From NCBI GenBank assembly GCA_037133755.1, contig JBAXNN010000016.1, positions 1 through 50,571 of the forward strand: DNA of 50,571 nucleotides, written 5' to 3'. The notes beneath the pieces were generated by a model that saw only the letters and a list, made by a program, of their open reading frames with translations, had not been told where the DNA came from and ran no database searches. Numbering within the stretch: position 1 is the first letter of the stretch; every line of letters starts with the position of its first letter. The translations under genes were made by a program, and so were the position numbers. Shown here piece after piece: positions 36,533-44,215 of this stretch. This stretch comes from F1-60-MAGs149 sp037133755. Its GTDB lineage: Bacteria; Actinomycetota; Thermoleophilia; Gaiellales; F1-60-MAGs149.

Positions 36533-37558
36533 CTACACGAGCGACAGGTGCGCGTCTTCCCAGGCCGTCATCGCGTCATCGAAGTACTTGAGGCGCGTCT
36601 TCTTGAACTCGCGGATCGAGTAGAGAACCGTGTACTCCTTCAGGCCCGTCTCCTCGGAGAGGGCGGCGAGGACGGCTTCGCACTCCTCCTTGTCGCGACC
36701 ATGCGTCATCGAGAAGAGGCGATACGGCCAATCGGCGTAGACGGGACGCTCGTAGCAGTGCGAGACGCCGCGGTACGAGGCCATGATGCTGCCGGCCTCC
36801 TGCACCTTGTCCTCGTCGACGATCCAAACACCCATGCCGTTCTGTAGGAAGCCCGCCTTGCGGTGATTGAGGACCGCGGCGAAGCGACGCATGCGGCCGT
36901 CGGCCAGCATCTCCTGCGCGATCTCCAGCAGCTCGGCTGCGGTGAAGCCCTGCTGCTCGCCGAGCACCGCGAGCGGATCCGGCACGGCGGGCATGTCGAC
37001 CTGCAGCGCGCGGACGGCACGGATCTCGCGCTCCGTCGGCGGACGGCTCGGCGGCTGCTCGACCGGCGCGGTGCGCACCTTCTTCGCGGCGGGATCGCGA
37101 CCACCGACCATGTCAAGATCGACGCCGATCTTGAAGAAGCGCAGCGCCGGCAGCGGGCGAATCGACTCGACCTCGCCCATGCGGCCGAGCAGGTCGATCG
37201 TCTCGTCCAAGCCGATCTTCGTGTCAGGCGGTACGGCCAGCGTGAACCAGAGGTCGAACTGGTGCTCGCGCTCGTAGTTGTGCGTGACGCCCGGATGAGC
37301 GCTGAAGACGTCGGCGGCCAGCTGCTGCTTGCCCTCCGACGAGCGCGCGGCCACGAGGCACGACTTGTACCCGAGACGGCGCGTATCGAAGATGCCGGAG
37401 ATCTGGCGGACGACGCCCTCGCCGCGCAGCTTCGTGATGCGCTCGAGCATCTCGTCCTCGGGCATGTCGATCTCGCTGGCGAGCGCGCCCCAAGGCCGCT
37501 CTGTCAACGGGAGCTCGTTCTGCAGGCGGTCGAGAAGTCGGCGATCGTCGTCATCCAT
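36533..37558 (-). CDS. Fused siroheme decarboxylase (AhbA-AhbB type, Lrp/AsnC-like)
   Basis: 341 residues made of two Lrp/AsnC-like halves. Half 1 (about 1-165): MDDDDRRLLDRLQNELPLTERPW (HTH-like), VVRQISGIFDTRRLGYKSCLVAARS and a HPGVTHNYEREHQFDLWFTLAVP core. Half 2 (about 180-341): TEREIRAVRALQVDMPAVPDPL, MRRFAAVLNHRKAGFLQNGMGVWIV and GVSHCYERPVYADWPYRLFSMTHG. The paired HNYER..FDLWFT and SHCYERP..WPYRLF motifs are those of AhbA/AhbB and NirDLGH, which decarboxylate siroheme to didecarboxysiroheme in alternative heme or heme d1 synthesis. Here both partners are one chain. No other ahb/nir gene adjoins. ATG 37558 is chosen by homology. Confidence 0.88.
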   Translation of the reverse strand: MDDDDRRLLDRLQNELPLTERPWGALASEIDMPEDEMLERITKLRGEGVVRQISGIFDTRRLGYKSCLVAARSSEGKQQLAADVFSAHPGVTHNYEREHQFDLWFTLAVPPDTKIGLDETIDLLGRMGEVESIRPLPALRFFKIGVDLDMVGGRDPAAKKVRTAPVEQPPSRPPTEREIRAVRALQVDMPAVPDPLAVLGEQQGFTAAELLEIAQEMLADGRMRRFAAVLNHRKAGFLQNGMGVWIVDEDKVQEAGSIMASYRGVSHCYERPVYADWPYRLFSMTHGRDKEECEAVLAALSEETGLKEYTVLYSIREFKKTRLKYFDDAMTAWEDAHLSLV

Positions 37559-37679
37559 ACCCTGCAGCGTCACCGCCCTCGCGCGCTGTGTCAAACGGCG
37601 CCGTACCTGCCGCAACCCGTGGTAGCCTCCCGGTGTCAGCCGGGGACGTGTTGTCCCCCGAGAAAGGGTTACCGCCGAC

Positions 37680-38153
37680 ATGGAGAAGCGCCGCCTCATC
37701 GCCATCGTGATCGCCCTCGGAGCGCTTTCGCTCGGGCTGCTCACCGCCTGTGGAGGCGGCACTGAAGCTGTCGGCACGATTGGCGGCCAGGTAACCATCG
37801 GCACGGGCACCAACCCGACCGACACGCCGGTCGACGGCGGTGGCGCTGATACCGCTGCTGCAGAGACGACGACGGCTGCCGACACCGGCGCCACGACGGC
37901 CGCTGCGCAGGGCGATGCCGCTGCCGGCGAGGCGATCTTCGCTGCGCAGGGCTGCGGTGGCTGCCACACGCTGGCCGCTGCTGGTTCCAACGGCAACGTC
38001 GGCCCGAATCTCGACGACCTCAAGCCGTCCTACGACGCAGTCATGCAGCAGGTCACCAACGGTGGCGGCGGCATGCCGGCGTACGCCGGCCAGATCTCGG
38101 AGACCGACATTCAGAACGTCTCCGCGTACGTGTCCCAGAACGCCGGCAAGTAG
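37680..38153 (+). CDS. Lipoprotein cytochrome c
   Basis: 157 residues. A lipoprotein signal peptide with lipobox LLTAC (Cys about residue 24) is followed by a Thr/Ala/Gly-rich linker of ~50 residues that would hold the domain off the membrane. The cytochrome c domain has the heme site CGGCH and the Met ligand in GMPAYAG, ending DIQNVSAYVSQNAGK. It is a small monoheme carrier of the c6/c551 type, presumably an electron shuttle to a terminal oxidase. A leader hairpin (37641-37660) and GAAAGGG precede the ATG. Confidence 0.92.
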   Translation: MEKRRLIAIVIALGALSLGLLTACGGGTEAVGTIGGQVTIGTGTNPTDTPVDGGGADTAAAETTTAADTGATTAAAQGDAAAGEAIFAAQGCGGCHTLAAAGSNGNVGPNLDDLKPSYDAVMQQVTNGGGGMPAYAGQISETDIQNVSAYVSQNAGK

Positions 38154-38157
38154 CACC

Positions 38158-38985
38158 GTGCCACTGCCGGATGGTCTCGATCCCGCGCGGATCGAGGGCG
38201 TCTTCGTCGATCTGGACGGCACGGTCGTCCACCATGCCGAGCTGCTGCCCACTGCCGTTGAAGCCGTGGCTGCACTCCAAGCTACGGGAGTTCCCGTCGT
38301 CGTTGCGACAGGCCGTATGTTCATCTCCGCCTGCCGTTTCGCCGATCTCCTGAACGCCGCCGATCCGGTGATCTGCTTCCAGGGCGCGCTCGTCGGCAGC
38401 CGCTCGACCGGCGAGGTACTCCACCACGAACAGTTGGCAGCCGAGGACGCACGGGAGATCATCGCGGCGATCGCAGAGACCGGTGAGCACATCAACGTGA
38501 TGACCGCCGACGCGTTCTACGTATCCGAGGACAACGCCGAGGCGCGGCGGTACGCGACGAGTGCCCGCGTCCCCGTCAATGCCGTCGGCGACCTCGCGGC
38601 CTGGCTCGATCAGCCCATCACGAAACTCGTCGTCTCGGGCGAGCCCGAGCGCATGGACGCCCTCCGCGACGACCTCGTCCCCCGCTTCGGCGACCGCGCG
38701 TTTATCGCGAAGTCGCTGCCGTTCTACCTCGAAGTCGCCGCGCCTGGCGTGCACAAGGGCGTCGGCTGCCAGTTCGTCGCCGACCTGCTCGGACTCGACC
38801 AGCAGCACTGCGTGACGATCGGCGATGGTGAGAACGACCTCGAATTGATCGACTGGGCCGGCTTCGGTATCGCCGTCGGCGGCGGGCACCCCGAACTCCT
38901 TCGCCGCGCCGACTGGATCGCTCCCTCGATCGACGACGACGGTGTGCCGCGCGTCCTGCAGGCGATCGCCGAGGCTCGCTCGTAG
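38158..38985 (+). CDS. HAD superfamily (Cof-type) phosphatase
   Basis: 275 residues. Motif I VFVDLDGTVVHHAELL, motif II VVVATGRMF, motif III Lys in TKLVVSG, and motif IV VTIGDGENDLELIDWAGFGIAVGG define a Cof/SPP-like HAD hydrolase with a type IIB cap. Likely substrates are sugar phosphates or flavin/nucleotide phosphates; not resolvable here. The GTG start lies 4 bp after the cytochrome stop. Confidence 0.9.
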   Translation: MPLPDGLDPARIEGVFVDLDGTVVHHAELLPTAVEAVAALQATGVPVVVATGRMFISACRFADLLNAADPVICFQGALVGSRSTGEVLHHEQLAAEDAREIIAAIAETGEHINVMTADAFYVSEDNAEARRYATSARVPVNAVGDLAAWLDQPITKLVVSGEPERMDALRDDLVPRFGDRAFIAKSLPFYLEVAAPGVHKGVGCQFVADLLGLDQQHCVTIGDGENDLELIDWAGFGIAVGGGHPELLRRADWIAPSIDDDGVPRVLQAIAEARS

Positions 38986-39004
38986 CACCGGTAGGCTGTC
39001 GGCC

Positions 39005-40291
39005 ATGATCGATCTTCGACTCGTCCGCTCTGATCCCGACGGTGTCCGCGAGGCACTCGCCCGCCGTGGCGACGCCGAGCTGCTCGACCCTGTCCTCGCC
39101 CTCGATACTGAGCGCCGCGTCCTGCAGGTGCAGGTCGAGGAGCTGCGCGCCGAGCGCAACCGCGCCTCGGAGGAGATTGGCGGTCTGATGAAGGCTGCCA
39201 AGGACGATCCGGCAGCCAAGGCCAAGGCCGAGGCGGCCCAGGCCGAGATGCGCACGCTCAAGGAGTCGCTCGACGGTCTCGAGGAGTCGCTGCGCGACTT
39301 CGACGAGCGCCTCAACGAGGCCCTGCTGGTCGTGCCGAATCTCCCCCATCCCGAGTCGCCGCTGGGCAACACCGACGAGGACGCGCGCGAGTTGCGCGTC
39401 GTGGGCGAGATCCCGACCTTCGAGTTCGAGCCACGCGACCACCTCGAGCTCGCCGGCAGCGGCATCGACATGGAGCGCGGAGCGCGCACGTCGGGCTCGC
39501 GCTTCGGCTACCTGACGGGCGACATTGCGCGCCTCTGGTGGGCGATCTCCCGCATGGCGCTCGACACGCTGGCCGACGGCGGCTTCACCCCCGTCATCCC
39601 CCCGGTGATGGTGCGCGAGGAGGCGATGTACTCCACCGGCTTCTTCCCGACCGACCGCCAGAGCGTGTACTCGCTCTCCGATGACGACCTCTTCATGGTC
39701 GGCACGAGCGAGGTGCCGCTGGCCGCGTTTCACGCCAGCGAGATCCTCGCCGAGGCAGACCTTCCGCTGCGCTACGCCGGCCTGTCGTCGTGCTTCCGCC
39801 GCGAGGCGGGCGCCGCCGGCCGCGACACGCGCGGCATCTTCCGGCTGCACCAGTTCGAGAAGGTGGAGATGTTCTCGTTCTGCCATCCCGATAAGAGCTG
39901 GGACGAGCACCTGCACCTGCTGTCGATCGAGGAGTCGATCGCGCAGTCTCTCGGCCTGACGTACCGCGTCGTCGATATCGCCGTCGGCGACCTCGGCGCC
40001 TCCGCCGCGCGCAAGTACGACATCGAGGTCTGGCTGCCGGCGCAGGAGCGCTTCCGCGAGTTGACCAGCTGCTCGAACTGCACCGATTACCAGGCACGTC
40101 GTCTCGATACGCGCTTCCGCCCCGAGAAGGGTAGCCCGCAGATCGTGCACACGCTCAACGGCACAGCCGTGACGAGCTCGCGCACCGTGATCGCGGTCCT
40201 CGAGCAGCATCAGCAGGCAGACGGCACCGTCCAGGTCCCCCAGGCGCTGCTGCACTACGGTGCGCCGGCGGTGATAGACCCCCGTTCGTAG
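39005..40291 (+). CDS. serS: Serine-tRNA ligase
   Basis: Charges tRNA-Ser, and also tRNA-Sec, which matters because this organism appears to make selenoproteins. The 428 residues have an N-terminal coiled-coil arm (about 30-105: VLQVQVEELRAERNRASEEI...) and the class II core with FTPVIPPVMV, FMVGTSEVPLAAF, SSCFRREAGAAGRDTRGIFRLHQFEKVEMF (motif 2, in parts), and NGTAVTSSRTVIAVLEQHQQ (motif 3). TAGGCT lies 7 bases before the ATG (leaderless-type promoter). Confidence 0.97.
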   Translation: MIDLRLVRSDPDGVREALARRGDAELLDPVLALDTERRVLQVQVEELRAERNRASEEIGGLMKAAKDDPAAKAKAEAAQAEMRTLKESLDGLEESLRDFDERLNEALLVVPNLPHPESPLGNTDEDARELRVVGEIPTFEFEPRDHLELAGSGIDMERGARTSGSRFGYLTGDIARLWWAISRMALDTLADGGFTPVIPPVMVREEAMYSTGFFPTDRQSVYSLSDDDLFMVGTSEVPLAAFHASEILAEADLPLRYAGLSSCFRREAGAAGRDTRGIFRLHQFEKVEMFSFCHPDKSWDEHLHLLSIEESIAQSLGLTYRVVDIAVGDLGASAARKYDIEVWLPAQERFRELTSCSNCTDYQARRLDTRFRPEKGSPQIVHTLNGTAVTSSRTVIAVLEQHQQADGTVQVPQALLHYGAPAVIDPRS

Positions 40292-40297
40292 GCCACC

Positions 40298-41710
40298 ATG
40301 GCAGCGCCGCGTCGTCGTCATCTGATCCGCTCGGTCGGCCTGATCGGCGCCATTGGCGTCGCCGTCGCCGGCATGGCCCCGACGATGGCGATGAACCTCA
40401 ATCCGCAGCAGCTGGCGGAACACGTCGGACCCGCCGTACCGCTTGTGCTGTTGCTCGCGACCGTCGGCATCACGCTGATCGCCTGGTGCTTCGCGCGCCT
40501 CAGTAGCCAGTATCCGAACGCGGGATCCGCGTACCGCTTCGCGGGCGAGACGATCGGGGCGCGCACGGGATTCGTGGCCGGTTGGTCGCTGGCTGGCGCG
40601 TACCTCTCGTTCGGCGCCGTCTTCATCGGTGCGGTCTCGATCTTCTCCGAGAGCGTGCTGGAGTCGACGGGCATCTGGACCACGCCCAGCACAAATCTCA
40701 TCGCCGTCATCGCCACCGCGCTGCTCGTCGTGCTCGCACTTTCACCCGTACACCGGGTGACGATCATCCTGCTCGTCGTCGAAATCGCGTCCGTGATTGC
40801 CATGGTGGCGCTCTCGCTCGACGTCATCGGCAGCGTCGACTACGGAAACCTCGGTATCGGAGCCACCGACATGCTCTGGCCCGCCGGCGGCGTGAGCACC
40901 ACGGAAGTCGCGCTCGCGCTGTCCTTCGCACTCCTCTCGTTCGCCGGCTTCGAGCAGGTGACGACGCTCGGCGAGGACGCACTCGAACCGCGCCGCCAGA
41001 TCCCGATCGCGTTGCTCGGCACCGCCATCCTCGGCGGCGTCATCTACACGCTGATCACCGCAGCGCAGATCGTGGGCATCTACGACAAGGACGGCGGCAT
41101 GAAGACGTTCGAGGAGTCGCCAGGTCTCCTGCAGACGCTCGGCGACCTCTACGTCTCGACGTCCGTGGGCACCGTCTTCGAGTTGTTCGCCGTGTGCTCG
41201 GCCTTCGCGGGCGGGCTCGTGGTCGTCGTCTCGACGTCGCGCATCATCTACGCCATCGCGCGGGATCTGGCGCCGCGTGGGCGCTTTGCGCAGCTGTCCG
41301 ATTCCGGCGACGTACCGCGCGTGGCGTTGATCGCGTGTGCGCTGTCGGGACTCGTCCAGTACGCCGTGCTGCGTGTTGCGTTCGACGCGTCGGCGCAGGA
41401 CGTCTTCTTCTGGGCCGGGACGGCGGGAGCGCTGCTGATTCTGATTCCGTATCTGCTGATGTGCATCGGTGCCGGCGTCTCGTTCTGGCGCGCCGGCGGA
41501 CCGCGTCGGCTCGAGATCATCGTGCCCGTCCTCGCCTGCACGCTGATCCTCTACACGCTGCGCGCGAGTCTCTTCCCCCTCGGCGAGGGCGCGTACGCCG
41601 TGATCCCGTTTGTCGTCGTCGGGTGGGTCGTGATCGCGATCGTGATCGTCGTCGCCCGGCCGAGCATCGTCGAGCGCATCCGCACTGGGCTGCTCTCCAC
41701 CGACCTCTAG
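40298..41710 (+). CDS. APC-superfamily amino acid permease
   Basis: 470 residues, about 12 membrane helices. The N-terminal helix has the glycine-rich IGAIGVAVAGMAPTMAMN; SSQYPNAGSAYRFAGETIGARTGFVAGW (in parts) is a conserved APC block, and SFAGFEQVTTLGEDALEPRRQIPIALLG is the helix 6/7 region typical of amino-acid transporters. It starts 6 bp after serS. Substrate unknown. Confidence 0.9.
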   Translation: MAAPRRRHLIRSVGLIGAIGVAVAGMAPTMAMNLNPQQLAEHVGPAVPLVLLLATVGITLIAWCFARLSSQYPNAGSAYRFAGETIGARTGFVAGWSLAGAYLSFGAVFIGAVSIFSESVLESTGIWTTPSTNLIAVIATALLVVLALSPVHRVTIILLVVEIASVIAMVALSLDVIGSVDYGNLGIGATDMLWPAGGVSTTEVALALSFALLSFAGFEQVTTLGEDALEPRRQIPIALLGTAILGGVIYTLITAAQIVGIYDKDGGMKTFEESPGLLQTLGDLYVSTSVGTVFELFAVCSAFAGGLVVVVSTSRIIYAIARDLAPRGRFAQLSDSGDVPRVALIACALSGLVQYAVLRVAFDASAQDVFFWAGTAGALLILIPYLLMCIGAGVSFWRAGGPRRLEIIVPVLACTLILYTLRASLFPLGEGAYAVIPFVVVGWVVIAIVIVVARPSIVERIRTGLLSTDL

Positions 41711-42303
41711 GCGGGTTCGCTGCCGCGGCCGAAGAGCCGTCGCAGACGCGGGTGCGGCTTGCCTTCGGGGCCGATCAGCCCGAGCACGAGTGCGGCGAGC
41801 AGAATCAGGCCGGCAACCCAGCCGAGCTTGATCGACACCACGATGACGGCGGCGAGTCCGGGTACGACCAGCAGCCAGCGACCGACGAGCTTGTGCGTGC
41901 CGCGGTGCCGGAAGAAGCTATCGAGCTTCATCAGCTTGAGCAGCTTCTGCACCAGGATCAGAAACGGCACCGCGGCACCAATGCCGGTGCCCTCGAAGAT
42001 CGTGATCCAGCCCGGCCAGGCCGCGATGAGCACAAAGAGCAGCAGCCGGTGATGCCGCAGCCAGGACACATGCTCGGGTTCGAGCAACTCGATCACGACG
42101 ACCTCGAGCAAGAACACGCCCCAGATCAGCCAGTCGAGGGCGAGGCAAATCACCTTGACGTCGTGGTCGGGCCAGATCAGTGGCGCCAGCACCGCCGGCA
42201 GAGCCAACAGTGCGGCGACCGTGGTCGGAATCACGAACCACTGCTCGACGCGCTCAGCGAGCTCGTGGCGTCCCTTTTCCTTGATGGCGTCCATCCACGG
42301 CAT
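41707..42303 (-). CDS. Membrane protein with a voltage-sensor-like helix bundle
   Basis: 198 residues from MPWMDAIKEKGRHELAERVEQW. About five membrane helices: VIPTTVAALLALPAVLAPLIW, VICLALDWLIWGVFLLEVVVIELL, a short LLLFVLIAAWPGWITIFEG, and after an amphipathic basic stretch (KLLKLMKLDSFFRHRGTHK), two more at WLLVVPGLAAVIVVSI and LILLAALVLGLIG. The first part resembles S1-S3 of potassium-channel voltage sensors, but no pore signature (TVGYG) is present. Function unknown. The 3' end overlaps the APC permease stop by 4 bp. Confidence 0.75.
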   Translation of the reverse strand: MPWMDAIKEKGRHELAERVEQWFVIPTTVAALLALPAVLAPLIWPDHDVKVICLALDWLIWGVFLLEVVVIELLEPEHVSWLRHHRLLLFVLIAAWPGWITIFEGTGIGAAVPFLILVQKLLKLMKLDSFFRHRGTHKLVGRWLLVVPGLAAVIVVSIKLGWVAGLILLAALVLGLIGPEGKPHPRLRRLFGRGSEPA

Positions 42304-42335
42304 TGTCGGCGAACCGGCGCGATAGCGTGCAGGTC

Positions 42336-43277
42336 GTGACGGGTTTCCTCGCAGGGTCGGCGACACGTCGCGCCATGCTCACGCTCGGGCTCGGCACGCT
42401 CGTCATCACGCTGCAGGACCCGATCATCAAGGCGACCATGGACACCTACCCGGTGATGGAGGCGGTTGTCATCCGCTCCATGGTGGCGCTGCCAATCTTC
42501 CTTGTACTGCTGCACCGGATGGGTGGCTGGCGCGTCGCGTTTCAGGCGAATACGCGCCAGGCCGTTGTGCGGGCACTGTTGTTCATGACCGCCTACACCG
42601 CCTACTTCCTGGCGTTCCCCGCGATGCCACTGGCCGATGTCGTAGCGCTGTACTTCACTGCCCCACTCTTCGTCGTGCTGCTGTCGCGACCGTACCTCGG
42701 CGAGCGCCAGAGTCTGAGCCGCTGGCTAGCGGTGCTCGTCGGGTTCGCCGGCGCGCTGATCGTCGCGCAGCCCGGGACCGGTGGCATCGGCTGGGCCGCC
42801 GTCCTGCCGATCATCGCCGCCGCGCTCTATGCGTTCGGCCAGCTGATGGCGCGACGCTACGGCGAAGACACCTCGGCGACGGTGCTGTCATTCCACCAAA
42901 ACTGGGTTTACCTCGTCGGTGCGATGGTCTTCTCCTTCATCGCCGCCCCGTTTGCCGCAGCGCCGGGCGCGACCGGCAGCATGGCCTTTCTGACGCGAGC
43001 GTGGGAGGTGCCCGACGCCAAAGATCTGGTGCTGCTCGGGCTCTGTGGCCCAATCGCCGTCGGCGGCACGATCCTGCTGACGAAGGCGTACCGCGAGGCG
43101 CCTCCCGGCGCCGTCACACCAATTGAGTACATGGCACTAATCTGGGACTCCCTCTGGGGCGTTCTTCTGTTCGCCGAGATCCCGGACGCTGCCACGGTCG
43201 TTGGGGCGGTGCTGATCATCGCCAGCGGCGTCTTCGCCGTCACGCGCGGCGGAGCCATCGCGCGCGGTGGGACGTGA
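42336..43277 (+). CDS. EamA/DMT family transporter, copy 1
   Basis: 313 residues with ten predicted helices in two EamA repeats. Recognisable blocks: GLGTLVITLQDPIIKATM, the repeat-1 end FYFTAPLFVVLLSRPYLGERQSLSRWLAVLVGFAGALIVAQPG (in parts) and repeat-2 PIEYMALIWDSLWGVLLFAEIPDAATVVGAVLIIASG. Such proteins export amino acids or other small metabolites. GTG 42336 is preferred because TAGCGT lies 7 bases upstream and no ribosome site is seen; TTG 42303 and GTG 42327 are in-frame alternatives. Coupled to copy 2 by a GTGA overlap. Confidence 0.88.
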   Translation: MTGFLAGSATRRAMLTLGLGTLVITLQDPIIKATMDTYPVMEAVVIRSMVALPIFLVLLHRMGGWRVAFQANTRQAVVRALLFMTAYTAYFLAFPAMPLADVVALYFTAPLFVVLLSRPYLGERQSLSRWLAVLVGFAGALIVAQPGTGGIGWAAVLPIIAAALYAFGQLMARRYGEDTSATVLSFHQNWVYLVGAMVFSFIAAPFAAAPGATGSMAFLTRAWEVPDAKDLVLLGLCGPIAVGGTILLTKAYREAPPGAVTPIEYMALIWDSLWGVLLFAEIPDAATVVGAVLIIASGVFAVTRGGAIARGGT

Positions 43278-44215
43278 TCAAGGCACCGCCGTTTCTCTCG
43301 ACGTTCCGCGGCGCGATGGTCGCGCTCGTGCTCGGTATCTCGATTTTCTCGATCCAGGATCCGATCATCAAATCGTTCTCCGGCACGTACCCACTGACGG
43401 AGGCGATTGCCTTCCGCGGCGCCTTCGCCCTGCCCGTCTTCACACTGCTCGTCCTCAACGTCGGCAAGCTGCGGCTGCTGATCGAGAAGCGCCCCTACGC
43501 CTTGATGGGACGCGGCATCCTGATGATCGCCTCGTACACGACGTACTACCTCTCGCTGGCGGACCTCACGCTGGCGACGACCGTCTCGATCTGGTTTACC
43601 GGCCCGCTGTTCATGGTCGCGCTGTCACCGCTGATCGTGGGCGAGCGACAGGGCTGGCGCCGCTGGATCGCAGTCCTGATCGGCCTCGTCGGGGTGATCG
43701 TGATCGCACACCCGTCGAACTCGATGTCGTGGGCCGTCGTGCTGCCGCTCGCCGCAGCGATCTTCTACGCGATTGGCCAGCTGACCGCCCGGCGCATCGG
43801 CGGTGGGATCCCCGCGCCCGTGATCTCGTGGCACCAGAACTTCGTCTACCTGATCGCCTCGATTGGCTTCGCCGCGATCCTCGCGCCCTTCGTGCAGGGC
43901 TACTCGGGCACCGGCGCCGGCGCGTTTCTGATCCGCCCGTGGATCGTGCCGACGATCCACGACGCGGCGCTCCTCGGCCTGTGCGGTCTGATCGCTGGCA
44001 TTGGCAGCACCCTGATTGTCTTCGCGTATCGCACCGCCGGCCCTGGCGCGATCGGCGCGCTCGAGTACTCGGCGATGCTCTGGGCAATCCTCTGGGGGTG
44101 GCTGTTCTTCGACAACCTGCCGACGCCGTTCACACTCGCCGGCGCCACGCTGATCATCATCAGTGGGATCTACGCCCTCACCCGCCCGGCGCCGAATCCG
44201 CACTCTCGCCGTTAG
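43274..44215 (+). CDS. EamA/DMT family transporter, copy 2
   Basis: 313 residues, a paralogue of the gene just upstream with the same length and landmarks: LGISIFSIQDPIIKSFSGTYPLTEAIAFRG, WFTGPLFMVALSPLIVGERQGWRRWIAVLIGLVG (in parts), SWHQNFVYLI and LEYSAMLWAILWGWLFFDNLPTPFTLAGA. The GTG start overlaps the first copy's stop. The two may work as a heteromeric pair or have diverged in substrate. Convergent with the M4 protease, overlapping it by 4 bp. Confidence 0.9.
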   Translation: MIKAPPFLSTFRGAMVALVLGISIFSIQDPIIKSFSGTYPLTEAIAFRGAFALPVFTLLVLNVGKLRLLIEKRPYALMGRGILMIASYTTYYLSLADLTLATTVSIWFTGPLFMVALSPLIVGERQGWRRWIAVLIGLVGVIVIAHPSNSMSWAVVLPLAAAIFYAIGQLTARRIGGGIPAPVISWHQNFVYLIASIGFAAILAPFVQGYSGTGAGAFLIRPWIVPTIHDAALLGLCGLIAGIGSTLIVFAYRTAGPGAIGALEYSAMLWAILWGWLFFDNLPTPFTLAGATLIIISGIYALTRPAPNPHSRR

